From the NCBI RefSeq assembly GCF_035984415.1, contig NZ_CP130720.1, forward strand, positions 7,130,001 through 7,194,000: a stretch of DNA of 64,000 nucleotides. Direction: 5' to 3'. How positions within the stretch are numbered: the first letter of the stretch is position 1; the number at the start of each line of letters is the position of its first letter. The translations under genes and the position numbers were made by a program. The notes beneath the pieces were generated by a model, which worked only from the letters and a program-made list of their open reading frames with translations, ran no database searches and was not told the origin of the DNA. This document shows positions 38,931 to 46,994 of the stretch, piece after piece. Source of the DNA: Streptomyces sp. NBC_01296 (GTDB lineage Bacteria; Actinomycetota; Actinomycetes; Streptomycetales; Streptomycetaceae).

Positions 38931-40256
38931 TCAGTCACGCACCAGCGGCGCGCCCGCGTCCCGCCACGCGATGATCCCGCCCGCGAGGCTGCGTACGTCG
39001 GGATGTCCCATCCGGGTCAGCAGGGCGGCGTAGCGCGCCGACTGCTCGCCGACCGGGCACGCCAGCAGCACGGGCTGCCGCTTGCTGAACGGCATGCCAC
39101 CGCGGACGAGTTCGTCGAAGAGTTCGTCGACGATGTTCACCGATCCGTCGATGTGCAGCGCGGCGTAGGCGAAGGAGCTGCGCAGGTCGATCACCAGCGG
39201 CCGCTCGGCCGCGAGCCACTTCTGCGCGTCGGCCACCTCGATGACCTGGGCCGCCCGTACCTCGATGTCGGTCAGAGCGGTCACGGAGTTCCGTGCGGGC
39301 GGGCGGCCCAGCAGCTCGGGGCGGCGCTGTTTGACGTAGCCGAGATAGCTCTCCACCCGGTCGCAGACGATGAAGACCGCGCTCTGCCGGTCCGTCCCCG
39401 TCAACTCTGCGTCGATCGGCTTCAGATGGCGGACGGCTCCCCGGTACGCGGCGCCGCCGGTGGGTCCGGCGAGGATCCCGCAGCGCCGGACCAGGGCGAG
39501 CATGCCGTCGATGGCGTCGTCGGCGCTGACCGACTCGATCGCGTCGTACGTGGCAGGGTCGAACAGGCCGACCGCGTGGACCTCGTCGATGTTGCGGATG
39601 CCGGGGATGAAGTCCGACTTCTGGCCCACCAGCCCGATCACCCGTACGGCCGGATCATGGGCGCGCAGGGCCCGGCCCACGCCCGTGGAGGAACCCGCCG
39701 TACCGACACAGGCGAGGAACCAGTCCGGGGCCCGGCCGTCCAGATCCGCCACGATCTCCGGGCCCGTACCCGTCTGGTGCGCCTCGGTGTTCAGCGCGTT
39801 GAAGTACTGGTCGGTGTGCAGGTGGGCACTGCCGGACTGGTTCAGCCTCTGGTGGAAGAGGGTCAGCGGGTCCTCGGTGTCCGTCGGGTCCAGGCATTCG
39901 CTGCGGCCCGGCAGCTCCTCGATCTCGGCGCCCAGCAGCAGGAGCAGGTCCTTGACCTCGGGTATGCGCATCCGGTTGGTGACGCTCTTGAACGACAGCC
40001 CGTGCATGCCCGCGATGACGGCCAGCGCCTTGGCCGTGTTGCCGCTGGACAGCTCGACGACCGTCGCGCCGCGCTCCCGGGCGCCGGGCAGTCCGGACCG
40101 GGCCATGTTCCAGGCGGCCCGGTCCTTGACGGAGCCGAACGGGTTGAGCATCTCGAGCTTCGCGTAGAGGTCGATGTGGCGCAGGCCGTGGACGGCCGGA
40201 TCGATACGGACCAGCGGGGTGTTGCCGATGGCCTCGGTGATGCTGTCGTACCTCAT
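38931..40256 (-). CDS. cysteine synthase-like PLP enzyme fused to a rhodanese domain
   Basis: A 441-residue two-domain protein. Residues 1-335 are a CysK/CBS-type fold II PLP enzyme: GNTPLV, PLP Lys44 (GSVKDR), SSGNTAK substrate loop, GTAGSSTGVGRAL phosphate cup. Residues about 345-441 are a rhodanese domain (VIDLRSSFAYAALHIDGSVNI) with a Cys400 loop (CPVGEQSA), so the catalytic cysteine is present. Rhodanese Cys carries persulfide sulfur, and the fold II domain makes beta-substituted alanines; together they suggest sulfur delivery within one chain. It overlaps the decarboxylase gene by 4 bases. Confidence 0.87.
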   Translation of the reverse strand: MRYDSITEAIGNTPLVRIDPAVHGLRHIDLYAKLEMLNPFGSVKDRAAWNMARSGLPGARERGATVVELSSGNTAKALAVIAGMHGLSFKSVTNRMRIPEVKDLLLLLGAEIEELPGRSECLDPTDTEDPLTLFHQRLNQSGSAHLHTDQYFNALNTEAHQTGTGPEIVADLDGRAPDWFLACVGTAGSSTGVGRALRAHDPAVRVIGLVGQKSDFIPGIRNIDEVHAVGLFDPATYDAIESVSADDAIDGMLALVRRCGILAGPTGGAAYRGAVRHLKPIDAELTGTDRQSAVFIVCDRVESYLGYVKQRRPELLGRPPARNSVTALTDIEVRAAQVIEVADAQKWLAAERPLVIDLRSSFAYAALHIDGSVNIVDELFDELVRGGMPFSKRQPVLLACPVGEQSARYAALLTRMGHPDVRSLAGGIIAWRDAGAPLVRD

Positions 40257-41734
40257 GCCTGTCCCCCCGAATCGGTGATCGGCCGGTACTCCTCGATCGG
40301 CCAGTACTCATCGTCCAGACACCAGCGCCAGGCGCCCCCTTCCTGACGGACCGCCACCTTGCGCGCCACCGGCTGCTGTTGTGCGCTGGTTGCGCTGAAG
40401 TCCATGCAGTACCCGGCGATGTTGGCGAAGCCGAGCAGGTCTCCCGGCTGCGGCAGCCGCGGCAGGAACACCGTTCTGCGCGTGATCAGGTCGGCTTCCA
40501 GGCAGAGGTTTCCCATCAGGTGCACGCCGACCGGCTCCTGCGGGCCGGCGGGTTCGCCGTCGCGGGGTACGAGCACGGGGTCCACGAGGATCCCGTGGTC
40601 CTCCAGGCTGACGTCGTTCGCGTTCATGGCGAGGCGTACGAACGCAGGGCCCGCGTCCCGGTGCCGTACCTCCAGGACCCGGGCCAGGGACAGCCCGCAC
40701 TGGTCGGCGAGGGCCCGGCCCGGCTCCGTGTACAGGTCGTAGAGGCTCTCCAGCAGCAGGGTGCCCAGCGGCCGGCCCAGGGTGGGGGCGGGCTGTGACA
40801 GGAGCGCGTCGAGGTAGGCGGCGCCGGCGACCGGGCGGTGGGCGGGGTACAGGCTCAGGGCGCCGCGGAGCGTACCCGCCTCGGAGTGCAGGCCGTAGCC
40901 GTGGCCGCCCCAGGTCAGGGGCGGGCGGCGGCCCATCACCGCGGCCGTGAGCTCGCTCGTGTATCGGTCCCACTGGGCGCCATGCGCGAGGTAGTTGACG
41001 CCGAAGCCGCCGCCGATGTCCACGGCGCGCGGCTGGAATCCCCGTAATCGCAGGTCGTCCATGGCGCGCAGGCAGCCTTCGAGGGCGATGGCCTTCTCGT
41101 CCGGGCTCGTGGTGTCGAGGTGGTACGCGACGCCGACCGGATCGAGGGAGTCCCGGTGGCGCTCGAGGAGGTCGAGCAGCGGGCCGAGGGCCTTCACGGA
41201 CGTACCGAACCGGCTCCTGCGGGACAGCATCCTGGGTCCCGAGTTCTCGAACTCGCAGAGGCGCAGCAGGACGCGCGGGCGCGGTAGGCCGTGGCGCCGG
41301 ACGAGGCCCGCCAGGGCCTCCAGCTCGCCGGGGCCGTCGGCGTTCACGGTGACCCCCGACCGCGCGGCGAGCCAGAGGAACGCCGGATCCTTGGGGCCGG
41401 TCGCCATGATGCGGTCCGCGGTGAAACCGTCGCCCAGGGCGTGCCGGAGCTCGCCGAGGGAGGCCACGTCCACGGCGGCGTCCGCGGTGGTGAGCCGCCG
41501 GACGAGGGACCGGGAGCGGTTGGCCTTGTGGGCGAAGAAGACGTGCCCGCCGAGGCGGTGGCGGCGGTAGACGGAGCGGAAGCCCTCGGCGTTCTCCGCC
41601 GCCTGGTCGGGCAGGAGGACGTTCAGGGGCGAGCCGAGGGCGTCCACGAGCATGTGCAGGAACGGGGCCGAGCCGAGCAGCGCAGCGAGCCGCGGTGCCA
41701 ACCGCGGTTCCAGGTACAGGGGGCCGGTGTCCAT
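40253..41734 (-). CDS. PLP-dependent decarboxylase, Y4yA-like (ornithine/DAP decarboxylase fold III)
   Basis: A 493-residue protein of the alanine racemase-fold decarboxylases: PLP Lys70 (FFAHKANRS), HLDTTSPDE, the glycine loop VDIGGGFGVNY, and the C-terminal Cys-containing NLCLEADLI where the second subunit completes the active site. The long form with a C-terminal extension ending in GGQA fits the Y4yA family rather than LysA. Related SbnH-type enzymes act in siderophore pathways. Codon 230 is TTA (41045-41047), so translation should need the bldA tRNA. First gene of a four-gene operon with CysK-rhodanese, desulfurase and methyltransferase. Confidence 0.85.
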   Translation of the reverse strand: MDTGPLYLEPRLAPRLAALLGSAPFLHMLVDALGSPLNVLLPDQAAENAEGFRSVYRRHRLGGHVFFAHKANRSRSLVRRLTTADAAVDVASLGELRHALGDGFTADRIMATGPKDPAFLWLAARSGVTVNADGPGELEALAGLVRRHGLPRPRVLLRLCEFENSGPRMLSRRSRFGTSVKALGPLLDLLERHRDSLDPVGVAYHLDTTSPDEKAIALEGCLRAMDDLRLRGFQPRAVDIGGGFGVNYLAHGAQWDRYTSELTAAVMGRRPPLTWGGHGYGLHSEAGTLRGALSLYPAHRPVAGAAYLDALLSQPAPTLGRPLGTLLLESLYDLYTEPGRALADQCGLSLARVLEVRHRDAGPAFVRLAMNANDVSLEDHGILVDPVLVPRDGEPAGPQEPVGVHLMGNLCLEADLITRRTVFLPRLPQPGDLLGFANIAGYCMDFSATSAQQQPVARKVAVRQEGGAWRWCLDDEYWPIEEYRPITDSGGQA

Positions 41735-41888
41735 CGCGGCTGCTCCTCCCGCGCTCCGATCGCACGACGATTTGCCTCGCGGCCCTGTTCCTGCCCTGCT
41801 GATCGGGTGCGGACGCGTGATGGAGGGAGATGACCGAAACGCGACGGGCGCGCCGGCGCACTCGGGCGGCTCGGGCGGCTCGGACAGC

Positions 41889-42449
41889 TCAGGCGGCCGG
41901 GAGGGCGAGGTACATGAGGATCTCGTCGCGGTCGTCGCCGGGTGCGACCCGCAGACCGCCGGGCCAGCGCCCGATCTCGCGCCAGCCCAGACGGCCGTAG
42001 AACTCCTCGAGCCCCAGGCCGGCCCGGACGGCGATGTGCAGCTGCTCCAGCCCCATCTCCTGGCGGGCGAGATCGCGGACCCGGTGCATCAGCGCGGTAC
42101 CGATGCCGCGGCCGCGGAAGTCGGGGTGGGTCATGACGTGGTTGACGGCGCCGCAGTGGGCGACGAGGGGATGCGGGTCACGGCGCAGAATCAGCCACCC
42201 CGCGAGCCTCCCGCCGGCCGTGGCGATCAGCATCCGGGCGCGGCGCGGATCGAGCTCGCCGACGAGCAGGCCCAGGGCCGGGTCGGCCTGGCCGGTGCTC
42301 ACCGGCGGCATCGGGAGCCCCCGCGGGATGACGGCGCCTCCGGCGTTGATCACCCGTACCCAGCAGTCGACGAGCTGTTCCCGGAGTTCGGCGGTCAGCT
42401 CCCGGGGGCGGGTGATCTGCGCGAAGTCGAGTGGTTGCTGCGCGGTCAT
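41889..42449 (-). CDS. GNAT-family N-acetyltransferase
   Basis: A 186-residue protein from ATG 42449 (weak ribosome binding site); longer in-frame starts up to 42602 have no support. The acetyl-CoA site is HPDFRGRGIGTALMHRV, preceded by the NHVMT strand and followed by LEEFYGRLGWREIG. It lies on the same strand as the PLP operon, 154 bases ahead of it, and could belong to it or be separate. The acceptor is unknown. Confidence 0.85.
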   Translation of the reverse strand: MTAQQPLDFAQITRPRELTAELREQLVDCWVRVINAGGAVIPRGLPMPPVSTGQADPALGLLVGELDPRRARMLIATAGGRLAGWLILRRDPHPLVAHCGAVNHVMTHPDFRGRGIGTALMHRVRDLARQEMGLEQLHIAVRAGLGLEEFYGRLGWREIGRWPGGLRVAPGDDRDEILMYLALPAA

Positions 42450-42758
42450 GGAGCGCAGCTTGCCAGACGCGGCACCGACGGGTGCGCCGTCCGTCACCGC
42501 GGGGCCGCGCGGATCGCGGACCTCGTCCCGCAGCAGGTCTCCGACCGGAAACGGGCGTGCCGGTTCCACGGCGTGCACACCCCCGGTTCTCCACTCGAGC
42601 ATCCTGACGCATATGTCCCTATTTGTATGACCTTAGTGAGTGAAGCAGAACACTCTCTGCAACCTTTTGCGCATGGATCCCGGGTGCCCGGGCAAGCGGC
42701 CGGACTGCTGGTGCAAACCGGCAGGGGGATTCGAAAGAAGCGAAAGGCCATACACAAC
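42450..42758. other. divergent promoter region of the GNAT and betaine operons
   Basis: A 309-base gap without a gene. The part 42600-42690 is unusually A/T-rich for this genome (GCATATGTCC, CTATTTGTATGACC) and probably holds the betaine operon promoter. I see no clear palindrome there. Confidence 0.5.
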
Positions 42759-44261
42759 GTGACCGGAGCACAACAGACCATCCATGTGGGCGGAGAGTGG
42801 CGCGCAGCCCTGTCCGGCGCCACCCGCGAGATCATCGACCCCGTCGACGCGAGCCCCTTCGCGGTCGTGGCGGAGGGCGGCGTCCAGGACACCGACGACG
42901 CCGTGGCCGCGGCGCGAGCCGCGTTCGACGCCGGCGCCTGGCCGCGTACCCCGGTCGCCGAGCGGGCGGCCCTGCTGCGGCGGGTCGCCACCCTGCTGGA
43001 GCGCGACCGCGAGCGGATCGGCGCCCTGGAGAGCCAGGACGCGGGCAAGACGCTGGAGGAGGGCCGCGTCGACGTCGACTGCGTCCGCGATGCCTTCCTC
43101 TACTTCGCCGACCTCGTGGCGAACGAGGACGGCGGACGGGTCGTCGACGCCGGTTCGGACGAGATCCGCAGTGTCGTCGTCCACGAGCCGGTCGGCGTCT
43201 GCGCCCTGATCACGCCATGGAACTACCCGCTGCTCCAGGCCAGCTGGAAGATCGCGCCCGCCCTCGCCGCCGGCAACACGTTCGTGATCAAGCCCAGCGA
43301 GATCACGCCGCTGACCACCGTCGTGCTGATCGAACTGCTCCTGGAGGCCGGACTGCCGCTCGGCGCGGCCAACATCGTCACCGGTCCCGGCGGCACCGTC
43401 GGCGCCCGGCTCGCCGAGCACCCCGACGTCGACCTCATCTCGTTCACGGGCGGTCTCGTCAGCGGTACGAAGGTCGCCAGGGCGGCCGCCGACAGCGTGA
43501 AGAAGGTCGCCCTCGAGCTGGGCGGCAAGAACCCCAACGTCGTGTTCGCCGACGCATGTTCGACCCCCGAGGGGTTCGACACCGCCGTCGACCAGGCGCT
43601 CAACGCCGCGTTCATCCACAGCGGCCAGGTCTGCTCGGCCGGCTCCCGCCTCATCGTCGAGGAGCCGCTGCGCGAGCGATTCGTCGCCGAGCTCGCCCGC
43701 CGGGCCGAACTGATCCGGCTGGGGCGCGGCACCGATGCGGGCGTCGAGTGCGGTCCGCTGGTCTCCGCGGCCCAGCTGGCGAGGACCGAGGAGTACGTGG
43801 CCTCCGCCCTCGCCGAGGGCGCGGTCCTGCGCGCAGGCGGCGAGCAGCCGGCCGGCCCCGGCTACTTCTTCCGGCCCACGGTCCTCGACCGGTGCCACCG
43901 GGGCATGCGGGTCGTGCGCGAAGAGGTCTTCGGCCCCGTCCTGACCGTCGAGACCTTCCGTACCGAGGAGGAGGCCGTCGCCCTCGCCAACGACACCGAG
44001 TACGGCCTCGCCGGCGCGGTGTGGACCTCCGACGAACAGCGTGCCCGGCGGGTCGCCGCCCGGCTGCGCCACGGCACCGTCTGGATCAACGACTTCCACC
44101 CCTACCTGCCCCAGGCGGAGTGGGGCGGCTTCGGGAAGTCGGGCATCGGCCGCGAACTGGGCCCCGGCGGTTTCGCCGAATACCGCGAGGCCAAGCACAT
44201 CTACCAGAACCTCGCCCCGCGCCCCGTGCGCTGGTTCGCGGGCACGACGGCGAAGGGCTGA
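42759..44261 (+). CDS. betB: betaine-aldehyde dehydrogenase
   Basis: A 500-residue NAD(P)-dependent aldehyde dehydrogenase. Catalytic Cys292 (GQVCSAGSR) and Glu253 (LELGGKNP) are present, as is the TPWNYPLLQ oxyanion Asn. Start GTG 42759 was chosen because the family begins here (HVGGEW follows soon after). The next genes are a GMC choline oxidase/dehydrogenase and a betaine ABC transporter, so the substrate should be betaine aldehyde, oxidised to glycine betaine, an osmoprotectant. The stop is two bases before the next start. Confidence 0.88.
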   Translation: MTGAQQTIHVGGEWRAALSGATREIIDPVDASPFAVVAEGGVQDTDDAVAAARAAFDAGAWPRTPVAERAALLRRVATLLERDRERIGALESQDAGKTLEEGRVDVDCVRDAFLYFADLVANEDGGRVVDAGSDEIRSVVVHEPVGVCALITPWNYPLLQASWKIAPALAAGNTFVIKPSEITPLTTVVLIELLLEAGLPLGAANIVTGPGGTVGARLAEHPDVDLISFTGGLVSGTKVARAAADSVKKVALELGGKNPNVVFADACSTPEGFDTAVDQALNAAFIHSGQVCSAGSRLIVEEPLRERFVAELARRAELIRLGRGTDAGVECGPLVSAAQLARTEEYVASALAEGAVLRAGGEQPAGPGYFFRPTVLDRCHRGMRVVREEVFGPVLTVETFRTEEEAVALANDTEYGLAGAVWTSDEQRARRVAARLRHGTVWINDFHPYLPQAEWGGFGKSGIGRELGPGGFAEYREAKHIYQNLAPRPVRWFAGTTAKG

Positions 44262-44263
44262 GC

Positions 44264-45805
44264 ATGAACGACCACGACGTGTACGACCAGCACGTGTACG
44301 ACTACGTCGTCGTCGGCGGCGGCACCGCGGGTTCCGTGATCGCCTCCCGCCTCACCGAGGACCCGGACGTCAGCGTCGCCGTCATCGAGGGCGGCCCCAG
44401 TGACGTCGGCCGCGACGACGTCCTGACCCTGCGCCGCTGGATGGGCCTGCTCGGCGGCGAGCTGGACTACGACTACCCCACCACCGAGCAGCCCCGGGGC
44501 AACTCGCACATCCGCCACAGCCGTGCGCGGGTGCTGGGCGGCTGTTCCTCGCACAACACCCTCATCGCGTTCAAGCCCCTGCCCTCCGACTGGGACGAGT
44601 GGGCGGACGCCGGTGCCAAGGGGTGGGACGCGGCCGCCATGGACCCCTACTTCGCCCGGCTGCGCAACAACATCGTCCCCGTCGGCGAGGCGGACCGGAA
44701 CGCGATCGCCCGGGACTTCGTCGACGCGGCGCAGACCGCGCTCGGGGTGCCGCGCGTCGAGGGCTTCAACAGGGCTCCCTTCCACGAGGGCGCCGGCTTC
44801 TTCGACCTCGCCTACCACCCGGAGAACAACAAGCGCTCGTCCGCCTCCGTCGCCTATCTGCACCCCTTCCTGGACCGGCCGAACCTGCACATCGCCCTGG
44901 AGACCTGGGCGTACCGGCTGGAACTGGAGGGCACCCGCGCCACCGGCGTGCACATCCGTACCAAGGACGGCGCGGAGCACGTCGTACGCGCCCGGCGCGA
45001 GGTCCTGGTGTGCGCCGGGGCCGTGGACACCCCGCGCCTGCTGCTGCACTCCGGCATCGGGCCGCGCGCCGACCTGGAGAAGCTCGGCATTCCCGTCGTG
45101 CACGACCTGCCGGGCGTCGGGGAGAACCTGCTCGACCACCCCGAGTCGGTCATCGTGTGGGAGACGCACGGCCCGATCCCGGAGAACTCCGCGATGGACT
45201 CCGACGCCGGGCTGTTCGTCCGCCGCGACCCGCAGGCCGAGGGCCCGGACCTGATGTTCCACTTCTACCAGATCCCCTTCACCGACAACCCCGAGCGCCT
45301 GGGCTACGAACGGCCCGCGCACGGCGTGTCGATGACCCCGAACATCCCCAAGCCGCGCAGCCGCGGCCGGCTCTACCTGACGAGCGCCGACCCCGAGGTC
45401 AAGCCCGCCCTCGACTTCCGGTACTTCACCGACGAGGACGACTACGACGGCCGCACCCTCGTCGACGGGATCCGCATCGCCCGGCAGATCGCGGCGAGCG
45501 AACCGCTGGCCGGATGGCTGAAGCGAGAGGTGTGCCCGGGGCCCGAGGTGACCTCCGACGAGGAACTCAGCGCGTACGCGCGCCACGTCGCGCACACCGT
45601 CTACCACCCCGCCGGCACCTGCCGGATGGGGGCCGACGACGACGAACTCGCCGTCGTCGCACCCGACCTGAGGATCCGGGGCCTCGACGGCATCCGGATC
45701 GCCGACGCGTCCGTCTTCCCCACCATGACCGCCGTCAACCCGATGATCGGCGTGCTCATGGTCGGCGAGAAATGCGCCGACCTGCTGGGAGGAACCACCC
45801 GATGA
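44264..45805 (+). CDS. betA: choline dehydrogenase-type GMC oxidoreductase
   Basis: A 513-residue FAD enzyme of the GMC family: nucleotide-binding VVGGGTAGSVIASRL at 17-31, signature 1 near ARVLGGCSSHNTLI, signature 2 GAVDTPRLLLHSGIG, catalytic His in VYHPAGTCRMG, and the C-terminal DASVFPTMTAVNP. With betB before it, it would oxidise choline to betaine aldehyde. It is shorter in the substrate-cap region than E. coli BetA, so another amino alcohol is conceivable. Its stop overlaps the next start (ATGA). Confidence 0.85.
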   Translation: MNDHDVYDQHVYDYVVVGGGTAGSVIASRLTEDPDVSVAVIEGGPSDVGRDDVLTLRRWMGLLGGELDYDYPTTEQPRGNSHIRHSRARVLGGCSSHNTLIAFKPLPSDWDEWADAGAKGWDAAAMDPYFARLRNNIVPVGEADRNAIARDFVDAAQTALGVPRVEGFNRAPFHEGAGFFDLAYHPENNKRSSASVAYLHPFLDRPNLHIALETWAYRLELEGTRATGVHIRTKDGAEHVVRARREVLVCAGAVDTPRLLLHSGIGPRADLEKLGIPVVHDLPGVGENLLDHPESVIVWETHGPIPENSAMDSDAGLFVRRDPQAEGPDLMFHFYQIPFTDNPERLGYERPAHGVSMTPNIPKPRSRGRLYLTSADPEVKPALDFRYFTDEDDYDGRTLVDGIRIARQIAASEPLAGWLKREVCPGPEVTSDEELSAYARHVAHTVYHPAGTCRMGADDDELAVVAPDLRIRGLDGIRIADASVFPTMTAVNPMIGVLMVGEKCADLLGGTTR

Positions 45806-46923
45806 ACGCTGCGCCGCACACCACGACCCTGCCGGGCACCACGACTGCGCCGCCGGCCGCCCCGCCGCAGACCCCCGCGGAGGCCGTCTTCTCCGTACGA
45901 AACCTGTGGAAGGTCTTCGGTCCGAAGGCCGACCGCGTGCCCGCCGACAAGGAGCTCGGGGCCCTCGGCGCCGCCGAGCTGCGCGAGCGCACCGGCTGCA
46001 CCGCCGCCGTCCGCGACGTCTCCTTCGACGTCCGCCAGGGCGAGGTCTTCGTCGTCATGGGCCTGTCGGGCTCGGGCAAGTCGACGCTCGTACGCTGCCT
46101 CACCCGGCTCATCGAACCGACCTCGGGCACGATCTCCATCGACGGCGAGGACGTGCTGTCCATGGACACCGGCCGGCTCCGCGAGCTGCGCCGGCACCGG
46201 GCGGCGATGGTCTTCCAGCACTTCGGTCTGCTGCCGCACCGCACGGTGCTCGACAACATCGCCTACGGACTGGAGATCCAGGGCGTGGGACGCGCCGAAC
46301 GGCGTGAGCGGGCGGCCGAGTTCGTCGCCAAGGTCGGCCTGGACGGCATGGAGCACCGCAGGCCGAGCCAGCTCTCCGGCGGCCAGCAGCAGCGCGTGGG
46401 CCTTGCCCGCGCACTCGCCGTGGACCCCGAAGTCCTGCTGTTCGACGAGCCGTTCAGCGCACTGGACCCGCTCATCCGCCGCGACATGCAGGAGGAGGTC
46501 GTACGCCTGCACCGGGAGGAGGGACGCACGATGGTCTTCATCACGCACGACCTGAACGAGGCGCTGAAGCTCGGCGACCGCATCGCGCTGATGCGCGACG
46601 GCCGGATCGTGCAGCTCGGCACCCCGGAGGAGATCGTGGGCGCCCCCGCCGACGACTACGTCCGGGACTTCGTCCGGGACGTGCCGCGCGAGCAGGTGCT
46701 GACCGTCCGCTCGGCGATGCGCCCCGCCCTCGCCGGCGAGCGTGAGGCCGGTCCCGCGCTCGACCCCGGTGCCACCGTCCACGAGGCCATCGAGGCCGTC
46801 GTGCGGACGGGCGTGAACGCGCGGGTCGTCGAGGACGGCAGGTGCCTCGGCGTGGTCGACCACGCGGGACTCCTCGGTGTCGTCGCCGGGGTACCGGCCG
46901 CGACCGGGAAGGCGGTGGCCTGA
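45802..46923 (+). CDS. proV: glycine betaine/proline ABC transporter ATP-binding protein
   Basis: A 373-residue ATPase: Walker A GLSGSGKST (about 87-95), signature LSGGQQQRV, Walker B LLFDEPFSALD, and switch His in FITHD. The N-terminal insertion before Walker A (a charged VPADKELGALGAAELRE block) is typical of ProV/OpuAA, and a remnant of a C-terminal CBS-like region (ATVHEAIEAVV, VVDHAGLLGVV) may sense ionic strength. ATG overlaps the betA stop. It powers uptake of betaine or related osmolytes through the downstream permease and binding protein. Confidence 0.92.
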   Translation: MNAAPHTTTLPGTTTAPPAAPPQTPAEAVFSVRNLWKVFGPKADRVPADKELGALGAAELRERTGCTAAVRDVSFDVRQGEVFVVMGLSGSGKSTLVRCLTRLIEPTSGTISIDGEDVLSMDTGRLRELRRHRAAMVFQHFGLLPHRTVLDNIAYGLEIQGVGRAERRERAAEFVAKVGLDGMEHRRPSQLSGGQQQRVGLARALAVDPEVLLFDEPFSALDPLIRRDMQEEVVRLHREEGRTMVFITHDLNEALKLGDRIALMRDGRIVQLGTPEEIVGAPADDYVRDFVRDVPREQVLTVRSAMRPALAGEREAGPALDPGATVHEAIEAVVRTGVNARVVEDGRCLGVVDHAGLLGVVAGVPAATGKAVA

Positions 46924-46994
46924 TGTATTCCCATACGACCTGGCCGCCGCCGTGCGGCACGACCGGCGCCGACGCCGGGCGGTGGGGCCGATGA
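46923..46994 (+). CDS. possible 23-codon coupling ORF between transporter genes
   Basis: ATG 46923 shares its A with the proV stop, and the TGA at 46992-46994 overlaps the permease ATG at 46991 (ATGA). It would encode a 23-residue peptide (MYSHTTWPPPCG...). Both junctions have the overlap form used for translational coupling in this operon, which makes the ORF worth recording, but it may be just the gap before the permease gene. Confidence 0.35.
   Translation: MYSHTTWPPPCGTTGADAGRWGR

Noticed and set aside
46923..46994. Frameshift joining proV and proW
   Set aside because: Both genes have complete domain ends, and the overlaps have the normal ATGA/TGATG form, so a sequencing or programmed frameshift is not needed.
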